A DNA stretch of 64,000 nucleotides, from positions 248,001-312,000 of the forward strand of contig NZ_FQUM01000005.1 in the NCBI RefSeq assembly GCF_900129025.1. The letters are read 5' to 3'. This document shows, piece by piece, positions 8,958-18,616 of the stretch (its first letter is position 1; each line of letters starts with the position of its first letter). The DNA comes from Mariniphaga anaerophila (GTDB lineage Bacteria; Bacteroidota; Bacteroidia; Bacteroidales; Prolixibacteraceae). Made by a program: the position numbers and the translations under genes. The notes beneath the pieces are model-generated. The model worked only from the letters and a program-made list of their open reading frames with translations, made no database searches and was not told the DNA's origin.

Positions 8958-11900
8958 ACGAAATCAACATAATAAAAGCACCGTCGCCAAAGAAGAAAGT
9001 CACTCTAAGGATATTGATAATCCTTGGGGTGCTGAGCATCATCAATTTTTTCTACTGGTTTCTGAAACCTGAATTAATTGACAATAAGATTCTTTACTGG
9101 ATGCTGATGGGACCGCTATTGTTCGACAGCTTCAGGCTTATTTATATCTGGTACCATTACTGGAATATTTCTGTTCCTCGAAAACCTGTACTTACAAAAA
9201 ATTTTTCAGTTGATGTTTTTACGACATATTTTCCCGGCGAACCTTATGAAATGGTCAAAGAGACGCTTCGGGCAATTCAGCGAATGAAATATCCTCACAC
9301 CACCTATTTATGCGACGAAGCAAACGACCCTCAACTGATAGAATTCTGCAAAATAAATGGGATAGTACATGTAACGAGAAATAACCGAATTAACGCCAAA
9401 GCAGGAAACATAAACAATGCACTTAAACAAGCGTCCGGGGATATTTGCCTGATACTGGATCCCGACCACGTACCAAAAGAAAACTTTCTGGATGAAGTTG
9501 TGCCCTACTTTGAAGACGAAGAAATCGGTTTTGTTCAGTCGGTTCAGGCATATTACAACATTGAGGAATCGTTGGTAGCCAAAGGCTCGGCCGAGCAAAC
9601 ATTTCATTTTTACGGTCCGGTAATGATGACGATGAACTCCTACGGCACGGTAAATGCAATTGGTGCAAACTGTGTTTTCAGACGGGCTGCTCTGGATTCT
9701 ATTGGAGGACACGCGCCGGGATTGTCGGAAGACATGCACACAGCAATGCAGTTGTATGCAAAAGGGTGGAAATCTGTTTACGTTCCCAAAATATATACAA
9801 AAGGCCTTGTCCCTTCTTCCATCACTTCCTATTACAAACAGCAGTTAAAATGGTCGAGAGGTACTCTGGAGTTGTTGGGTTCTGTTTTCCCTAAACTATT
9901 TAGGAAATTTACATGGCGCCAGAAAATACATTTCGGAATCCTTCCTCTCCACTACCTTTCCGGGTTCACCATATTATTGAGTTTTTTAATTCCTGTTATC
10001 GCACTATTTACATCAACAACCCCGTGGAAAGGCAACATAATAAACTTCGGACTTATCTTTCTTCCCATTTTAACGTCAACAATGGGCATCCGTTTTTACG
10101 TACAGCAGTGGGTGATGGATAAAAGCGAACGGGGAGCGCACCTGCTGGGCGGACTATTGTTGGCTTGCACCTGGTGGATTTTCATTATTGGAGCAATGTA
10201 CACACTCATTCGCAAAAAAGTTCCTTATTTACCCACGCCAAAAGAAGATACCAAAATCACCAACTGGAAAATACTGATACCGAACATAGTAGTTGGGTTG
10301 CTTTCAATTATTGCAGTCATTTATGGGCTGTCTGCTGACTTCACCCCGTTTTCTATATTCATGTCCGGGTTTGCTCTTCTCAATGCGTTTTTCATGTTTT
10401 TTACAGTTGTTTTAGCTTACGAAAAGCAAAAGCAGGTAACAGTTTCTCTGGATTTTAAAAAGCAGAAACAATCGATTATCAACACTATTCAGAATGTGGC
10501 TTACGCAGCGTGGCATAAAGCAGCACTTCCGGTAATCTTAATAATTTTCATCGTATCCGGTGGTTTCTATTATCAAAAAGAACATGTAAAATGGGGAGGA
10601 GTGAAACCTGAAATACAGGAAAAAAACGTAATTAACTACATCGGTATCTTTACTCCGCAAAACGATGATGGAATTACCAGTCTCGAAAATGTAAAAAAGG
10701 TATCTGCCCAAATCGGTGAAAACTTTGATATCGTTTCGCTATACATTGCATGGGAAAAGAACATTGAAGCGAGTTTTCCCCGGGCAATTATTGACTCGAT
10801 TTACCAAAACAACGCCATTCCCATGGTTACGTGGGAACCCTGGCTTAATTCGTTTAGCCAGGAAATAAACGACAGCGCCCATGTTTTCAGCCTGATTGAA
10901 AATGGTTTTTTCGACAGTTACATTTTACTGTTTGCAGAAAAGCTGAAAAAGCTGGAGAAACCTGTTTTCTTAAGGTTTGCCCACGAATTTGACAATCCGT
11001 TTTACCCCTGGTTCGTTTCAGGCGACAATGCTGTTTCACAGTTTAAAAAGGCATGGACCCACGTTTATGAAATCTTCAAAAACGGAAATGCCCACAATGT
11101 AATCTGGATTTGGAATCCCTGGCAGCCCGAAAACCTGTCGACATTTTATCCGGGAAAAGAATACGTTGACTGGGTAGGAATCAATATCCTTAACTACGGC
11201 AAATTAAACCGGGATGGAGAATGGCATGATTTCGAAACTTTGTACCAGCCTTTTCATGAACAGATGAAAGACCTGCCGCCAACTCCGGTAATAATTTCTG
11301 AATTCGGAACATTAAAAGACGAAGGAGATCAAAATCAATGGATCGAAAATGCTTTTTCTGCAATGCAGGATAATTTCGAAGAAATCAAGTCTGTAATTTA
11401 TTTCGACAGCAAGGTAGACAATAATTGGCCGAAAGGACTTCAGGCAGACTCACTGCTTGACTGGACTATCCCCGGGAACCAGGTGATAAAAACATCTTTA
11501 AAAAACAAAGAAGTGCCGGCTTATGTATTTTCGCCCTTACCAACGCTCGAAAACAACATTACAAAACAAGCAAACGGGTTTAATTTGAAAGAGATAAAAG
11601 GCATTAACCTGAAACAAAACCATGATTGGAAAAAAAACTATCATGTTTTGAACAGGAGAAAACTTTCTGAGGATTTTAATAGGATAAAAAGTATTGGACT
11701 AAACTCCATTAAATTTGATGGGAATTCTATTTACGATTACAATATTTTAAACATTTCAAAAGAGGTTAACCTCAATGTTTCTTTTGGCTTCTGGATTCCG
11801 GCCCACATCGACTTTATGAATGACAAAAAAAAAACGACCCAGCTAAAGAAGAAAATTATCAACGAAGTCAGAAAAAACAGGAAACACAACCACATTATTT

Positions 11901-12721
11901 CCTGGAATATTCAGAATGATGTGCTATTTAACCAGCAGCACTTTTTTCATAAACCGGAAATACTTTACCAAAACCGCGCATATGTAATTTGGCTAAAAAA
12001 TCTGGTTTCTGAAATAAAAAAAATTGATCCTGAGCGGCCAATGACAGTCGATCTGGAAGTTAGCCAGCTTTCTGTTTACCATGCTCAATTGCTAACACAA
12101 AACGTCGAAGGGATAAACTATTTCGGATTAATTGCAGACAATAACGAATACTTAAATTCACTGATTAGCTTTCTGAAAAAATCGCAGATGAAATTCCTTT
12201 TCAGCGAAATAGACACAGAAGACCTTGTCAGCTGCCTGCATCCGGATTCAATCCCGCTCACTTCCTTTTTTGTAACCTCGTGGCAGGATCAGCACGAAAG
12301 CAACAAATTAACTTTTGATGGAATTATTGACAGAAAAGGACGAACCAAGACTGAATATTTCACTTTATTGCATTCGCTGCAAAACGCTGATTCAATTACC
12401 ACAAAGCCCACTGTTAGAATTTTGAAGCCTGCAGTTTTACTGTACGACCACTTAACTCTCGAATACTATTCCATGCTTTATATTGATGGTGAAGGCTGGA
12501 AATATGGGTTGGACTTTAACGACCTTTCATTTGAATGGGCGCTTATAAAATGTGACCAATATGGAAATTATCTTGCCATTAAGGATATTGACAGCGGCCC
12601 TGTTCTGCGACTCAGAATTCCGAAAAACCACGAATATTTCAAGTTATTACTTACCGTTTCAGACGGGAAATCAGTTACAGAAACTATTACCACCTTAAAT
12701 ACGCCATTAAAGTTCGACTAA
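8954..12721 (+). CDS. cellulose-synthase-like GT2 fused to GH26 and a degenerate GH2-like module
   Basis: This 1255-aa inner-membrane polypeptide has two N-terminal TM helices, a processive GT2 domain (about 75-330), about six more TM helices (332-540), an extracytoplasmic GH26 domain (about 560-830) and a C-terminal GH2-like barrel with beta-sandwich (about 860-1255). GT2 landmarks are DPDHV (D169, D171), SED (258-260) and QQLKW (296-300). No PilZ domain is visible, so there is no obvious c-di-GMP control. The GH26 catalytic glutamates are intact: E678 in FAHEFDN and E783 in ISEFG. In the last module the acid/base motif reads WNIQND (D989) rather than WNxxNE. I infer an inverting synthase that extrudes a beta-linked glycan directly to its own hydrolase. 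Beta-mannan, glucomannan or glucan would suit GH26. Confidence 0.88.
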   Translation: MNEINIIKAPSPKKKVTLRILIILGVLSIINFFYWFLKPELIDNKILYWMLMGPLLFDSFRLIYIWYHYWNISVPRKPVLTKNFSVDVFTTYFPGEPYEMVKETLRAIQRMKYPHTTYLCDEANDPQLIEFCKINGIVHVTRNNRINAKAGNINNALKQASGDICLILDPDHVPKENFLDEVVPYFEDEEIGFVQSVQAYYNIEESLVAKGSAEQTFHFYGPVMMTMNSYGTVNAIGANCVFRRAALDSIGGHAPGLSEDMHTAMQLYAKGWKSVYVPKIYTKGLVPSSITSYYKQQLKWSRGTLELLGSVFPKLFRKFTWRQKIHFGILPLHYLSGFTILLSFLIPVIALFTSTTPWKGNIINFGLIFLPILTSTMGIRFYVQQWVMDKSERGAHLLGGLLLACTWWIFIIGAMYTLIRKKVPYLPTPKEDTKITNWKILIPNIVVGLLSIIAVIYGLSADFTPFSIFMSGFALLNAFFMFFTVVLAYEKQKQVTVSLDFKKQKQSIINTIQNVAYAAWHKAALPVILIIFIVSGGFYYQKEHVKWGGVKPEIQEKNVINYIGIFTPQNDDGITSLENVKKVSAQIGENFDIVSLYIAWEKNIEASFPRAIIDSIYQNNAIPMVTWEPWLNSFSQEINDSAHVFSLIENGFFDSYILLFAEKLKKLEKPVFLRFAHEFDNPFYPWFVSGDNAVSQFKKAWTHVYEIFKNGNAHNVIWIWNPWQPENLSTFYPGKEYVDWVGINILNYGKLNRDGEWHDFETLYQPFHEQMKDLPPTPVIISEFGTLKDEGDQNQWIENAFSAMQDNFEEIKSVIYFDSKVDNNWPKGLQADSLLDWTIPGNQVIKTSLKNKEVPAYVFSPLPTLENNITKQANGFNLKEIKGINLKQNHDWKKNYHVLNRRKLSEDFNRIKSIGLNSIKFDGNSIYDYNILNISKEVNLNVSFGFWIPAHIDFMNDKKKTTQLKKKIINEVRKNRKHNHIISWNIQNDVLFNQQHFFHKPEILYQNRAYVIWLKNLVSEIKKIDPERPMTVDLEVSQLSVYHAQLLTQNVEGINYFGLIADNNEYLNSLISFLKKSQMKFLFSEIDTEDLVSCLHPDSIPLTSFFVTSWQDQHESNKLTFDGIIDRKGRTKTEYFTLLHSLQNADSITTKPTVRILKPAVLLYDHLTLEYYSMLYIDGEGWKYGLDFNDLSFEWALIKCDQYGNYLAIKDIDSGPVLRLRIPKNHEYFKLLLTVSDGKSVTETITTLNTPLKFD

Positions 12722-12751
12722 AATATTCATGCAACTTCAACACAAAAAAAG

Positions 12752-12783
12752 AAAATGCCGGAAGCACAGCCTCCGGCATTTTT
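12752..12783. terminator. bidirectional intrinsic terminator
   Basis: AAAATGCCGGA and TCCGGCATTTTT form an 11-bp perfect stem with a 9-base loop and poly-A/poly-T flanks. It ends the polysaccharide cluster on the + strand and, read in reverse, the convergent beta-helix gene ending at 12809. Confidence 0.92.
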
Positions 12784-12808
12784 GGTTTGCATACTAAAAC
12801 TAGAAATA

Positions 12809-15800
12809 CTACTGTTTAATTAATTTATGCGTGGAGAATTTTTTATCGAATTCAGCCCTCACAAAGTAAACTCCTGAAGGCAGATTACTAATGTCAAACA
12901 CTTCCTGGCTTGCTGTTACTTCATCGCTCATAACTTGTTTTCCGGTAATATCTAAAATCGAAACGGTTGTGCCGAAGTCCGGCATTTCAGAAAACCGAAT
13001 GTTTACATTATTACTGGCAGGATTTGGGTAAATATCCACGTCAAAAGAAAGCTCGTCTATCTCGCCAATATTTGTTGTAGCATTTAAAATGGCAACAAAC
13101 ACACTCCCCTGGCGGTTGAAAACCATTTCTCCTTCAACAACCTCGGTTGGCAATTCAAATTCTTCGTTGGTATCGTTCTTCCAGATCCTCAACTGGATGG
13201 AATTTCCCTGGGCAAAACCGTTATTCATGTTGTATTCTGAAGCAGAAGCAGGAATGCCAACTGCATCCATATCGAAATTCTGCTCTGTAAGTTTAATAGC
13301 GCCAACACACACATTGTTATCAAAAACTGCAATCTCGTCACCAACAGACAACAACGCTTCATCTAATTCACCAATATTAATGTTCATGTGGTCAACACCA
13401 TTCCCTTCATAATCAACATGGAAATAATCCGATTTTGCATTTTCGGTATACAACTGAGCTGATTTCTTGGTTGTTTCATAAATTGTAAAGGAACCGCTCT
13501 TCTTGGCGTAAAACATATAACCTTCACCAGGATTAAAATTACCTATATCATTTATCCAGCGGCTACGCCATTTTTCAATTGACCTTCCTTTTTCATCCTG
13601 AACTTTATTCAAGATTCCGGAATCAATCAAAGACTGAACCACCTGCATTGCATCTACTGATTCGCTAAGCGGAAAAGAAACCAGGTTCCATCCGCGTTCC
13701 AGTTCAATTGTAAGAGGGAGCTGAACTTTCTTTCCTTTTATTTCAAAGCTGGTAGAGGAATTCACGCGAATTTTATACCCTTCTGTTTTCTTGATATCGC
13801 CAATATTGTTAACCCATCCGGTAGCCGGATCCAACTGTTCGTAAGTATTGCTACCCTCGTCCTCAACAACTACCAAGCTGCCGTTATTTCTTAACGGTTC
13901 CATTACCGATTCAACATTATCGTCGGAAGGAATCAAGTAAGAAGAAATGATGTTCCAGCCTTCTTCCAATACAATAGTCTGAACTTCGCCTTGCTCAACC
14001 GACAGGTTGGTAACCACAACACTATCACAACCTGTTGCCGAAACCAGTGTACGTTCGTAAACTCCTGCTTCGGTCCAGCCGTTGTAACTTTCACCTTCTA
14101 CTATTGCAACATCTTCAACAGTGTTAGAAACTGGATTAACTGTTAATGTCAGCACTACTGTTGAGTCACAACCGGTTTGCGTTTCAAACACCTCGGTGTA
14201 TTCGCCTGATTTGCCTAACGCCTTACCGCCGAAGAAGTAGGTTTCCCCTTCACAAACAGAAGCCGCTTCTGTAACATGGTAAGCAAGATTCACCGTCAAA
14301 CGGGTAACAACAATACTATCGCTTCCCGAAACCGATGTCAAAACACGTTCGTAACTGCCGGTTGCAATCCAGCCGTTGTAGCTTTCGCCTTCACAAATTG
14401 TTACTTCTTCTTCGGTAACTACAGTTGCATACACTTTCAAATTGGTAACCACAACACTGTCACAACCTGTTGCCGAAACCAGTGTACGTTCGTAAACTCC
14501 TGCTTCGATCCAGCCGTTGTAGCTTTCGCCTTCCGCAATTGCAACATCTTCTACAGTGTTAGAAATCGAATTTACGGTTAATGTCAGCACTACTGTTGAG
14601 TCGCAACCGGTTTGAGCTGAAAATACTTCAGTATACTCACCTGATTCGGTTAAAGTCTGGCTACCGAAAGTGTAGGTTTCGCCTTCGCAAACAGAAACTG
14701 TTTCTATAACATTGTAAACAGGATTAACAGTCAAACTAGTAACAACGATGCTGTCGCTTCCCGAAACTGATTGTAGAACACGTTCGTAACTTCCAGTTTC
14801 AGTCCAGTCCTTGTAGGTTTCGCCTTCGCAAATAGTTACTTCTTCTTCTGTAACTACGGTTGCATACACTTTCAAATTGGTGACCACAACACTATCACAT
14901 CCTGTTGCCGAAACTAGTGTACGTTCGTAAACTCCTGTTTCGGTCCAGCCGTTGTAGCTTTCGCCTTCTACTATCGCAACATCTTCAACAGTGTTAGAAA
15001 CCGGATTTACGGTTAATGTCAGCACTACTGTTGAATCACAACCACTCTGAGCTGAAAAGACTTCGGTGTACTCGCCCGATTCGGTTAAAGTCTGACCTCC
15101 AAAAGTGTAGGTTTCGCCTTCGCAAACAGTTGCTGTTTCTGTTACCGTGTAACCAGGAGTCACATAAAGTGTGGTAGTTACAACACTGTCTGCTCCGGAA
15201 GTGGATGCCAAAATACGTTGCAGTGTACGTTCGTATTCTCCGGCCTCTGTCCAACCCATGTATTCACTGCCTTCGCAAATGGTTACTTCTTCTTCTGTAG
15301 CAATTTTATTCAGTTCCCTGTTTACCGGATGGTACAAATCTCCAATTGCTGATACTGTCAGTGCATAATTGTATATTCTTACTTCGTCCAACATCCCTTC
15401 GTACAGAAGAGTTGGTACTTCTTCGTCGCGACCTGCGCCAATCAGCAAATTGTATCCGTAACCTGAATCGATAGACCCGGTGGCTGAAATTGTTGCTACT
15501 GCTACGTTATCTACGTAAATTACCTTTTCTGAACCATTGTAGGTTACTGCTACGTGGTGCCAGTTGCCATCCCACAATTCTTCTACACCTCCTGCTGAAA
15601 ACCACGAAGAAGTTGTTCCGCTTGTTTTGAAACCGATAGTTTTTGTATTGGGATATATGTACAATGCATAAGAATCTGTATTTGGGCCTCCATGCATTAC
15701 AATGCCCTGGTAACCCGAGCTGCTTGTGGCAGGTTTCAACCATGCACTCATGGTTACTTCTTCCTGAACATTTTCCCCAAAGCACTCTCCCAAACTAACA

Positions 15801-18616
15801 TGGCCAGACCCTGAAAATTGCAATCCCATACCGCTGGCGCCTGATGTTCTTACTGCTTCGTTTACCAATACTCCGTCGTTGGAACCTTCGGAATCAATTA
15901 CATCGTTTCCGGCACCTTCTTCAAATAAATACTCGGAATAAACCGGAGATAAATCAGGTAAAATAACTGTTACTGTTACAACAAACGGCTCGGAAATATT
16001 GCCGGCGGAATCTTTTACCCAGGCGTACAATTTATATGTACCGGCGGAAGAAAATGTGTATTCTTCGGGAGAAGTTGAAGTCCAGCCTGCATCTTCTAAT
16101 GATGGTTCCTGGGAGGTTTCTGTTAACAAATATCCGGCAACTGATACATTATCTGACGCTTCAAACGAAAATACCGGAACTGAGAGCGAAACTGACTCGG
16201 AAGGAACCCCGAAAGCAGAAATAACAGGTGAAGTAACATCAACCTTCGGCTCCTCCACCACTGCTCCAATTATTGTTATGGTTATTTCAGCACCTGCCGT
16301 CAAAGGACTGGTTGAATTGTCAACAACCTCAACTACCAGGTTGTAGGTTTGGTCGCTGGTTGTTGAAACCTCAGTTGTTGTGTACAATTCTCCGGTAGAA
16401 GTATTAATCACAAACAACCCTTTTTCATTTCCCTGTGCGATTGAATAATTAAGCACCTGGCCGGCATCGGGGTCGCTGGCAATAACCTGACCAATAAGGT
16501 CATTCGCTTTCAAAGGAGCAGCAACACTAAACACCTGGTTATTTATAACCGGAGCTTGATTAACTTGTGCTGTTTTTGTAGTTTTTACCAAAATTGCAGA
16601 AGTAAACGGTTCCAGAACCAATTTCCCGGTAACTTCTTTCCCGTAAATATCTTTATAAACAGTTGTCCCTAAGTTAAAAGTTTTGTTTTGCTTGGTATCA
16701 TTATAAAACAATTGCTCGGTTTCTCCGATTGAAAGCTTAGCATTTATAAGTTTAGAATTTCCATCCTCTCCTAACTCCTGCCACGATGAAAAATTAACAA
16801 AAGTAAAGGTATTCAAATCACGAAAAACATTAGTTCTGTGTCTATCGACATAAACATTATTATCCAAAACTGCTTCGGATGTTGAAGGGTTCAATGTTGC
16901 CATTTGAGAACTAAGTGGAGTATCATTATACCAATCCGTTGTTGTCTCAATATTACATACAACATTACCAACAAATTGATTCCCTTTACTGAAGTATTTA
17001 TTGTGTTTTTCTCTAAAGCCTTTAGGGTTATCAAACAAGATGTTATTTTTAGACACAATATCGATAGTCTGGTGGTAAAACAACGCATGTCCTGAACTTT
17101 TGGCTACCGTATTACCTTCAACCAATACACCCTCAGAGGCTTCATCTAAGTATATCCCGTATGTTCCTGCATCATTATTATAAATTTCTTTATAACCGGT
17201 ACCGTCTCCATTCCCGTTAATTACAATATTTTTTCTGATAACTGAGCCTTTTGAATTAACAGGACGGGGTGCATTGTTTGTTTGCCCAACCCAAGTATAA
17301 ATGCCTCCTCCATCTGTTAATGTCTGGCAATATCCATCTACAAAATTGTATTCAACTATTGAATTCTGACCATAAAACTGAATTCCTATATAACCGGCAT
17401 CTAATATCCGATTGTACCGTATTACCGCATCGTTCGCTTTGGTAAATATTGAGTTTCCGTAATACATGCCGGCAACGCCAATGTCAGAAAATTTTGATAC
17501 ATCCTTGATGGTATTATTGGTAATAGTTACCGGTCCCTGGTTAGACTTATTTTCATTGTTTAGGTATACTCCATCGCCAATACTGCCGGTTAATGTGTTG
17601 GAATCAATTACCGCATTAAGGCAGCTAACTCCGTATATTCCATAGCCATCTGCATCTTCAACATTGCAATTACTAATAGTTAGATAGTCAGAAGAACGAG
17701 CATAAACAGTGTGTGATTTTGACTGAAGTATATTCAAATTATTAATCACAATGTAATCCTTCCCATTTATATAAACAGAGTTTTCAACACTAGAGCCTCT
17801 CACTTCGTAATTGGAGGGAGAATCTCCTTTTGGTGTCCATAAAAAAACCGTGTTCGTTCCTTCATCAAAGTACCACTCGCCTGCCTGGGTTAAAAACTCC
17901 AGTTTATTATTTAAGAAGAAAGGATTTCCCTGAACCATAGTTCCATATGGGTCGCCTCCCAAATTCAATGTTTTACTACTTGAGGAAGATACGATTTCTT
18001 CATCCATACTCCACAAATAATTACGAACGTGACATAATGCACCCGAATAATCAATGCCAGAATTCAGGTCGTCACAGGTGAATGAGGTCTGTGAGTTCAC
18101 ATTGTCGATATAAAAATATCCATTATCGGGATATCTGGCTACGGTAACCCTTACTCCATTTACAAATAACTGGCTAACAGAAGAACCTACTTTCGCTTTA
18201 TAAATGTTTCCCGAATGCTTTGTCCAGCCTGTAATAACTTCTGAACCATAAAACTTTGGTTTCTCTCCTGTTCCATAAGCTCCATAAACAATAGGGCTGC
18301 CTGATGTGCCTGAACCATTGACCTGCAATGTGCCTACCCATTCGTCTCCCTTTTTAAATAATATTTGGTCACCAGCTTTTGGAGTAAAACTATTTACTTT
18401 TTCTAAACTGCGCCATGCTGAATTTTCACTGGTACCCGAATTTGAATCGCTACCGGTTGATGAACTTACATAATAAGTTGTAGAGTAACCAACAAACGTT
18501 GATAATATAAAAAATACTACTGCTATCAACTTAATACTTCCTTTTCCCAATTGTCCAAACTTATCTGAAGATTTGTTGGACCTCCCTGCCTGAATTAAAT
18601 TAATTAAATTTTTCAC
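12809..18616 (-). CDS. giant T9SS-secreted beta-helix protein with cadherin-like, LamG and ninefold repeat domains
   Basis: This 1935-aa exported protein has a signal-anchor-like N-terminus. It is followed by the YYVSSSTGSDSNSGTS opening typical of right-handed beta-helix proteins, with the helix spanning about 50-690. Then come a cadherin-like domain (about 690-790), an Ig-like domain ending in AWVKDSAGN (about 800-900) and a LamG/concanavalin-like domain (about 910-1090). Nine units of about 48 aa with the pattern CEGExY...GCDS follow (about 1105-1545), then two LEEGWN-type domains and a T9SS type A tail (YPNPASNN, about 1860-1935). It should be surface-exposed or released. No catalytic residues for a polysaccharide lyase could be assigned; glycan binding or cleavage is inference. 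It is paralogous to the next two genes. Confidence 0.88.
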   Translation of the reverse strand: MKNLINLIQAGRSNKSSDKFGQLGKGSIKLIAVVFFILSTFVGYSTTYYVSSSTGSDSNSGTSENSAWRSLEKVNSFTPKAGDQILFKKGDEWVGTLQVNGSGTSGSPIVYGAYGTGEKPKFYGSEVITGWTKHSGNIYKAKVGSSVSQLFVNGVRVTVARYPDNGYFYIDNVNSQTSFTCDDLNSGIDYSGALCHVRNYLWSMDEEIVSSSSSKTLNLGGDPYGTMVQGNPFFLNNKLEFLTQAGEWYFDEGTNTVFLWTPKGDSPSNYEVRGSSVENSVYINGKDYIVINNLNILQSKSHTVYARSSDYLTISNCNVEDADGYGIYGVSCLNAVIDSNTLTGSIGDGVYLNNENKSNQGPVTITNNTIKDVSKFSDIGVAGMYYGNSIFTKANDAVIRYNRILDAGYIGIQFYGQNSIVEYNFVDGYCQTLTDGGGIYTWVGQTNNAPRPVNSKGSVIRKNIVINGNGDGTGYKEIYNNDAGTYGIYLDEASEGVLVEGNTVAKSSGHALFYHQTIDIVSKNNILFDNPKGFREKHNKYFSKGNQFVGNVVCNIETTTDWYNDTPLSSQMATLNPSTSEAVLDNNVYVDRHRTNVFRDLNTFTFVNFSSWQELGEDGNSKLINAKLSIGETEQLFYNDTKQNKTFNLGTTVYKDIYGKEVTGKLVLEPFTSAILVKTTKTAQVNQAPVINNQVFSVAAPLKANDLIGQVIASDPDAGQVLNYSIAQGNEKGLFVINTSTGELYTTTEVSTTSDQTYNLVVEVVDNSTSPLTAGAEITITIIGAVVEEPKVDVTSPVISAFGVPSESVSLSVPVFSFEASDNVSVAGYLLTETSQEPSLEDAGWTSTSPEEYTFSSAGTYKLYAWVKDSAGNISEPFVVTVTVILPDLSPVYSEYLFEEGAGNDVIDSEGSNDGVLVNEAVRTSGASGMGLQFSGSGHVSLGECFGENVQEEVTMSAWLKPATSSSGYQGIVMHGGPNTDSYALYIYPNTKTIGFKTSGTTSSWFSAGGVEELWDGNWHHVAVTYNGSEKVIYVDNVAVATISATGSIDSGYGYNLLIGAGRDEEVPTLLYEGMLDEVRIYNYALTVSAIGDLYHPVNRELNKIATEEEVTICEGSEYMGWTEAGEYERTLQRILASTSGADSVVTTTLYVTPGYTVTETATVCEGETYTFGGQTLTESGEYTEVFSAQSGCDSTVVLTLTVNPVSNTVEDVAIVEGESYNGWTETGVYERTLVSATGCDSVVVTNLKVYATVVTEEEVTICEGETYKDWTETGSYERVLQSVSGSDSIVVTSLTVNPVYNVIETVSVCEGETYTFGSQTLTESGEYTEVFSAQTGCDSTVVLTLTVNSISNTVEDVAIAEGESYNGWIEAGVYERTLVSATGCDSVVVTNLKVYATVVTEEEVTICEGESYNGWIATGSYERVLTSVSGSDSIVVTRLTVNLAYHVTEAASVCEGETYFFGGKALGKSGEYTEVFETQTGCDSTVVLTLTVNPVSNTVEDVAIVEGESYNGWTEAGVYERTLVSATGCDSVVVTNLSVEQGEVQTIVLEEGWNIISSYLIPSDDNVESVMEPLRNNGSLVVVEDEGSNTYEQLDPATGWVNNIGDIKKTEGYKIRVNSSTSFEIKGKKVQLPLTIELERGWNLVSFPLSESVDAMQVVQSLIDSGILNKVQDEKGRSIEKWRSRWINDIGNFNPGEGYMFYAKKSGSFTIYETTKKSAQLYTENAKSDYFHVDYEGNGVDHMNINIGELDEALLSVGDEIAVFDNNVCVGAIKLTEQNFDMDAVGIPASASEYNMNNGFAQGNSIQLRIWKNDTNEEFELPTEVVEGEMVFNRQGSVFVAILNATTNIGEIDELSFDVDIYPNPASNNVNIRFSEMPDFGTTVSILDITGKQVMSDEVTASQEVFDISNLPSGVYFVRAEFDKKFSTHKLIKQ
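13990..15299 (-). repeat. coding tandem array: nine 48-aa units in a 435-bp higher-order period
   Basis: Nine CEGE/GCDS units are arranged as three cycles of three types: ICEGE with GSDS, VCEGETYTFG with GCDS, and VEGESYNGW with GCDS. The same DNA word TTCAAATTGG recurs at 14436 and 14871, exactly 435 bp (145 codons) apart. The paralogue at 18968 carries only one such cycle. Confidence 0.88.
15002..16138 (-). repeat. long direct repeat, copy 1 (shared with 20273-21409)
   Basis: This block of about 1.14 kb matches 20273-21409 at a constant offset of 5271 bp with no indel seen and only scattered substitutions. It covers the Ig-like domain, the LamG domain and the first two CEGE units of the two neighbouring genes. 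Outside the block the genes diverge sharply. Confidence 0.88.

Noticed and set aside
13990-15299. Regularly spaced repeats that could suggest a CRISPR array
   Set aside because: Units are about 144 bp, lie in frame inside a long coding sequence and encode conserved protein motifs; there are no unique spacers or cas genes.
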